NCBI GenBank assembly: GCA_903920975.1
Contig: CAIXNZ010000007.1
Span: 1 to 9,131, forward strand
Reading direction: 5' to 3'
Source: Candidatus Falkowiibacteriota bacterium
GTDB taxonomy: Bacteria; Patescibacteriota; Patescibacteriia; CAIXNZ01
DNA: 9,131 nucleotides
Part shown: in pieces, positions 7,104 to 9,131 of the stretch
Layout: every line of letters begins with the position of its first letter
Numbering within the stretch: the stretch's first letter is position 1
The notes under the pieces: model-generated
The model's input: the letters and a program-made list of their open reading frames with translations, nothing else
Databases searched by the model: none
What the model was told of the DNA's origin: nothing
Translations under genes and position numbers: made by a program

Positions 7104-7140
7104 AAATTTGTCAATCACTATTGACAAATTTTATTTTTTA
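7104..7140 (+). terminator. Perfect 12-bp inverted repeat with T-rich tail (terminator and/or operator)
   Basis: AAATTTGTCAAT (7104-7115) and ATTGACAAATTT (7120-7131) are perfect inverted repeats 4 nt apart, followed by a T-rich run to 7139. It fits an AT-rich terminator for the TrmB-like gene. Its right arm contains the TTGACA of the next promoter, so the same palindrome could be an operator. Confidence 0.6.
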
Positions 7141-7149
7141 TGCTAAACT
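7121..7149 (+). promoter_or_regulatory. Promoter A, for the first + strand RNA unit
   Basis: TTGACA (7121-7126), a 17-nt spacer ending in TGC, and TAAACT (7144-7149): a consensus -35 with an extended -10. The start is expected near 7156. It matches promoter B (7642-7670) at 24 of 29 positions. Confidence 0.8.
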
Positions 7150-7155
7150 GATTAA

Positions 7156-7525
7156 TTAAAAGATTCTCTACAAAGGGAGGTGAGCCATGATGGGAGGTGC
7201 GTGACACTGATTGCCAGGAAAAAAGAGGAAGTATCAGACACTAAAAACAAACTCGAACATGAAGCCTGAATGCGTTAAGGAAGATAATAAAATGAGGGGA
7301 AGACGCTAATATGGGCAATTTGCCCGGACAAAAAAACAAATAGTTGATCTGAAGTTCTTTAATAAATGATGTTCAAGCGCTACTATTATTGCCGCAAGCA
7401 AAAAGAATGATAATAGCTTACGGCAAAATAAAAAATATCGGAACAGTCAGTGGCTCTATGTCTGAAAATACGATCAAAGGTCGTTAAACAAAGCCCCTAA
7501 AATCATTTGATTTTAGGGGCTTTTT
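7156..7525 (+). ncRNA. RNA unit A, about 370 nt, ncRNA or mRNA for tiny peptides
   Basis: No ORF of useful length lies here, yet promoter A and a strong terminator bracket the unit. Local structure: CTGAT/ATCAG (7207-7211, 7233-7237) flanked by GTG/CAC; GGGCA/TGCCC (7313-7317, 7321-7325); an 11-position stem 7389-7399 with 7416-7426 (one mismatch); ACGATC/GGTCGT (7470-7475, 7479-7484). The 5' part also reads as possible translation: GGAGGTGA (7176-7183) lies 6 nt before ATG 7187 (MMGGA, then stop); that TGA overlaps a GTG at 7201 opening a 22-codon ORF to 7269; AAGGAAG (7277-7283) precedes ATG 7292 (MRGRR); AGGGGAAG (7295-7302) precedes ATG 7311 (MGNLPGQKNK). I see no tmRNA T-loop, RNase P core or SRP motif. 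It may be a structural RNA, a leader peptide cascade or both. The unit is well supported; its nature is not. Confidence 0.55.
7490..7525 (+). terminator. Strong intrinsic terminator of unit A
   Basis: AAAGCCCCTAAAATCA (7490-7505) and TGATTTTAGGGGCTTT (7508-7523) are perfect 16-bp inverted repeats, the innermost bases forming the loop, with a T run at 7521-7525. Confidence 0.93.
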
Positions 7526-7641
7526 ACATTAATAAATATTTTAAAATAACTAGATATCGTATTTTGACATATTTTTAAAGTTGAAATATGGCTAATTTTA
7601 GTAAAATAAACTAAAGGATTCATGTTTTTTGTTTATGACTC
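7526..7641. other. AT-rich spacer between RNA units A and B
   Basis: No gene is visible. A consensus TTGACA at 7564-7569 is followed 17 nt later by TATGGC (7587-7592), with TATGGCTAA resembling the TATGCTAA of promoters A and B. It may be a decayed copy of the same promoter; the -10 is poor. Confidence 0.3.
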
Positions 7642-7670
7642 TTGACAAATTTTTTTTGATATGCTAAGAT
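7642..7670 (+). promoter_or_regulatory. Promoter B, for the second + strand RNA unit
   Basis: TTGACA (7642-7647), a 17-nt spacer ending in TGC, and TAAGAT (7665-7670). The start is expected near 7677. The first 12 bases (TTGACAAATTTT) and the TATGCTAA core are identical to promoter A. Confidence 0.8.
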
Positions 7671-7676
7671 ACCAAA

Positions 7677-8040
7677 TCACATTAAGAAATTAGTAAGTGA
7701 AATACTGCAAGTAAGGATGATTCGCGGATTCCTATAAACCCCATGTATTTGGAATATCGCTCTCCTTATTTGCAATGTTTCCCCTATTAATAACATCCAT
7801 GCTTAGTTATTAATAAAGCAATGTGGTCGCGAAATAGAAATTAAAATTTGATTTTTATTTCACGATCACATTAACGCGGCAAGGAACGAATAAGTGCTTG
7901 AACGTCGAGACGCTTAAGCAGGATAATCGTTCGCCTCGGGGCAAGCTGGGGAAAGTGATCAGGCAAAGTTTGCCACTTTGCTATTCTCGGGGGAGGGACT
8001 GTTTGATGCGGAAGCACTACAGCCCTCCCCTTTACTTTTA
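7677..8040 (+). ncRNA. RNA unit B, about 365 nt, highly structured ncRNA of unknown class
   Basis: This stretch has no plausible ORF but folds into a row of strong helices: a 12-bp stem 7706-7717 with 7763-7774 around a weaker GCG/CGC hairpin; a perfect 10-bp hairpin 7785-7794 with 7806-7815; a hairpin of about 22 pairs in which AATGTGGTCGCGAAATA (7820-7836) pairs with 7856-7872 (one mismatch) and GAAAT (7837-7841) continues the stem with 7851-7855; a helix GGC/GCC plus GAACGA/TCGTTC (7878-7889, 7927-7935) enclosing TGCTTGA/TTAAGCA (7895-7901, 7914-7920); a bulged hairpin AAAGT (7952-7956), GGCAA/TTGCC (7962-7966, 7970-7974), ACTTT (7975-7979); and the GGAA-capped terminal hairpin. G-U pairs within otherwise intact stems fit the + strand. 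There is no T-loop, RNase P core or SRP domain. It is less AT-rich than the flanking genes. I do not recognise the class. Confidence 0.7.
7990..8039 (+). terminator. 3' hairpin and terminator of unit B
   Basis: GGGGAGGG (7990-7997) pairs with CCCTCCCC (8023-8030); after one bulged A, CTGT (7999-8002) pairs with ACAG (8019-8022), and TGC-GGAA-GCA (8007-8016) caps it with a GNRA tetraloop. TTTACTTTT follows. The interior is more elaborate than a plain terminator, so it may be both the RNA's 3' domain and its terminator. Confidence 0.8.
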
Positions 8041-8061
8041 AGCTCATGAATATTTGTGGAT

Positions 8062-8153
8062 TTAAAAGTAAAAATGACCTTTAAAAACTAAAGAGATGAA
8101 CAGTGAAGCAAAAAAAGGGGGGCTAAGACGGCATGGATGATTTTAAAAGTAAA
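8062..8153. repeat. Two copies of TTAAAAGTAAA complementary to the unit B U-tract
   Basis: TTAAAAGTAAA occurs at 8062-8072 and 8143-8153. Both are exact complements of TTTACTTTTAA (8031-8041), the U-rich tail of the unit B terminator. Confidence 0.4.
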
Positions 8154-8183
8154 TCTTTCAAGGAAAAGGGCCTGGCGGCATGA
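8133..8183 (+). CDS. Possible 16-residue leader ORF coupled to the small Cys/Arg-rich protein
   Basis: ATG 8133 opens a 16-codon ORF (MDDFKSKSFKEKGLAA) whose TGA overlaps the next ATG as ATGA (8180-8183), the classic coupling arrangement. A purine-rich AGGGGGG lies about 10 nt upstream. The peptide is charged and matches nothing I know. It may be a leader peptide for translational coupling or chance. Confidence 0.3.
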   Translation: MDDFKSKSFKEKGLAA

Positions 8184-8302
8184 AATGTATCTGCTGTGGC
8201 TATGCTCCTGGCAAAAAGAGAAAACGGCATCGCCGGCGCACGCGCAGAAGATTAAATCAGGAACTGATTCGCGAAATTCGTTCACGGAATAAAAATACTT
8301 AA
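8180..8302 (+). CDS. Small basic cysteine-containing protein, unknown function
   Basis: A 40-residue ORF that I favour as a real small gene. The N-terminus (MKCICCGYAPGKKRKR) has three cysteines in C-x-C-C, followed by an arginine-rich block RHRRRTRRR (16-24) and an amphipathic tail LNQELIREIRSRNKNT (25-40). The basic middle suggests nucleic acid binding and the cysteines suggest metal binding; with only three cysteines a mononuclear zinc site would need another ligand such as H17, or a dimer. AAGGG (8166-8170) lies 9 nt before the ATG, which overlaps the stop of the tiny upstream ORF. It sits between RNA unit B and the zinc protein gene (56 nt from the latter) and may share a transcript with it. 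A longer ORF in another frame overlaps it, so coding status is not certain. Confidence 0.45.
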   Translation: MKCICCGYAPGKKRKRHRRRTRRRLNQELIREIRSRNKNT

Positions 8303-8358
8303 TATTCCCAAGCGAATTGTTTTAGTGAAAAATTGGTCATTAAAAAATAGGAGGTAAA

Positions 8359-9066
8359 ATGCCCAAGAAATTATCAAAACCCGAATCTGTATTTAAAAAT
8401 TGCGGGATTTGTGGAACCAAGGGTGAAATCGGAACGTGTTTTTCCGCCAGCATTTTCGTAATTGAAATTCGAAAGATTTGGAAAAAAGTACGTTCCTATT
8501 ACAAAGTTCCCGAAAAATACAGCCACTGGTTTTACGGTGGGTACGGCAGCATCGGGTTTGACGGGTCTCTTGTTTTCTTAACTTCCGAACAAGCCGAAGG
8601 TCTACCCCATTTCGTTTGTGAAAACTGTCTGATGAAAAAATTGGCAGGTCAACACACCTACAACTACGACTACTTCGCGGATTTCGACTTCACTAAAAAG
8701 AAAAAAGAAATCAGTCTTACGCACTTTTCTATTCAACAAATTCCCACCTGTAGCAAGTGTGGCCAGACTTTGCAGGAAAAAACGGATCACAGTCCGAAAA
8801 TAAGCATCCACAAAGTTCAGCGAGCAACTAAGTCTGACAGGAAAAAATACCAGATCCCAAATCAACTAAAGCATTATATTTTTGATTGGCATCTTCTCGG
8901 GTTCCGTTATCCCCAGTGCGGACTTGGTAATTTTTTCTTCATTCCGAACGAAGAACTTGCTAACTCCAGCCTTTGCGACGGTTGCTTGAGGAAAACCTTA
9001 AAAGGCAAAACCGTTAAGGTCTTCAGCCTCAATGACAAAAACTGGCACAAATTCAAAATTAAGTAA
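8359..9066 (+). CDS. Uncharacterised protein with two tandem four-cysteine zinc-binding units
   Basis: A 235-aa soluble protein I do not recognise. It has four CxxC pairs: C15/C18, C87/C90, C131/C134 and C206/C209. The halves are repeats: each has a CxxCG knuckle, about 70 residues containing a Y-x-[VI]-P segment (YYKVP at 47-51, KYQIP at 163-167) and an aromatic strand, then a CxxC followed by L-x-K-x-L-x-G (CLMKKLAG 90-97, CLRKTLKG 209-216). This implies an internal duplication, each half probably holding one Zn. Two extra cysteines (C27, C187) are not matched between the halves. No catalytic motif, signal peptide or membrane helix is visible. The ATG is well supported: AGGAGGT (8349-8355) lies 4 nt upstream, the strongest protein ribosome binding site in this half of the window. 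Codons look less AT-biased than in the left-hand genes, which may mean transfer. RNA or protein binding is plausible but unproven. Confidence 0.85.
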   Translation: MPKKLSKPESVFKNCGICGTKGEIGTCFSASIFVIEIRKIWKKVRSYYKVPEKYSHWFYGGYGSIGFDGSLVFLTSEQAEGLPHFVCENCLMKKLAGQHTYNYDYFADFDFTKKKKEISLTHFSIQQIPTCSKCGQTLQEKTDHSPKISIHKVQRATKSDRKKYQIPNQLKHYIFDWHLLGFRYPQCGLGNFFFIPNEELANSSLCDGCLRKTLKGKTVKVFSLNDKNWHKFKIK

Positions 9067-9074
9067 AAAACAAA

Positions 9075-9101
9075 GAGGCGATCAAATGATCGCCTCATTT
9101 T
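9075..9101 (+). terminator. Intrinsic terminator of the zinc protein gene
   Basis: GAGGCGATC (9075-9083), loop AAAT, GATCGCCTC (9088-9096), followed by ATTTT. A perfect 9-bp stem 8 nt past the stop codon. Confidence 0.9.
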
Positions 9102-9131
9102 CTATATAAGCAATTTATAACTTAATATCTC

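Noticed and set aside
7383..7426. H-type pseudoknot in unit A, CTATTAT pairing with ATAATAG inside the 7389-7426 hairpin
   Set aside because: The connecting loops would be 1 and 0 nt, which cannot span the helices. The two pairings are better seen as mutually exclusive alternatives.
4290..8040. The three RNA units as tmRNA, RNase P RNA, SRP RNA or 6S RNA
   Set aside because: No T-loop with CCA end, no tag ORF fused to a tRNA-like domain, no RNase P P4 motifs (GAGGAAAGTCC, ACAGAA), no SRP apical motif, and no single end-to-end rod with a central bubble as in 6S. Short GAGGAAGT stretches in units A and 4290-4600 are too brief to count.
8088..8285. 65-residue minus-strand ORF
   Set aside because: It is antisense to the small + strand ORFs, has no ribosome binding site or promoter, and its sequence looks like a shadow.
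8137..8292. 51-residue ORF in another frame overlapping the small Cys/Arg-rich ORF
   Set aside because: Its residues look like an out-of-frame reading with no coherent motif or good ribosome binding site; the 40-residue frame has organised cysteine, basic and amphipathic segments. Comparative data could reverse this.
1..9131. CRISPR array, tRNA gene, insertion sequence or integrase
   Set aside because: No regularly spaced repeats, no T-arm consensus, no transposase or recombinase reading frame and no terminal inverted repeats of an IS were seen on either strand.

Overview
The window is AT-rich chromosomal DNA from a bacterium with a small, compact genome. I infer a Candidate Phyla Radiation (Patescibacteria) lineage: a LysM/M23 peptidase, a ComM/YifB ATPase, a divergent LspA, a short TraR/DksA protein, a DUF3352-like surface protein and a TrmB-like regulator are a familiar set there. 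No rRNA or marker gene confirms this. TGA is not used inside any of the seven long genes, so the standard bacterial code fits.

Layout. (1) 1-1560: two divergent consensus promoters at the left edge, then a membrane-anchored murein peptidase on the + strand ending at a bidirectional terminator. (2) 1561-4255: three minus-strand genes, with the ComM/YifB-type AAA+ ATPase downstream of a TraR/DksA-lspA pair whose genes are 1 nt apart. (3) 4256-4790: no protein gene, but a minus-strand unit with its own promoter, about 310 nt of stem-rich RNA and a U-tract terminator. (4) 4791-7073: a divergent pair, a DUF3352-like anchored protein (minus) and a TrmB-like regulator (plus), sharing a 36-bp intergenic region that holds both -10 boxes. 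(5) 7074-8132: no long gene, but two consecutive + strand units, each with a near-identical strong promoter, roughly 365-370 nt of RNA and a terminator. The second RNA is a run of well-formed hairpins. (6) 8133-9131: a tiny coupled ORF, a 40-residue Cys/Arg-rich protein, and a 235-residue protein made of two copies of a four-cysteine zinc-binding unit, then a terminator.

The left two thirds is mostly housekeeping: cell-wall remodelling, lipoprotein processing, competence-associated recombination and transcription control. The right third looks like accessory DNA. It is less AT-rich by eye, carries RNAs I cannot assign to a known class, and ends in an unrecognised zinc protein. The RNAs plus the small basic protein and zinc protein are the best candidate for an undescribed system, but a functional link between them is inference from position only.

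A second theme is translation initiation. Three genes (yifB, the DUF3352-like gene and the TrmB-like gene) have a -10 hexamer ending exactly 6 nt before the ATG and lack a usable Shine-Dalgarno sequence, which predicts leaderless mRNAs. Other genes in the window have ordinary or very strong ribosome binding sites.
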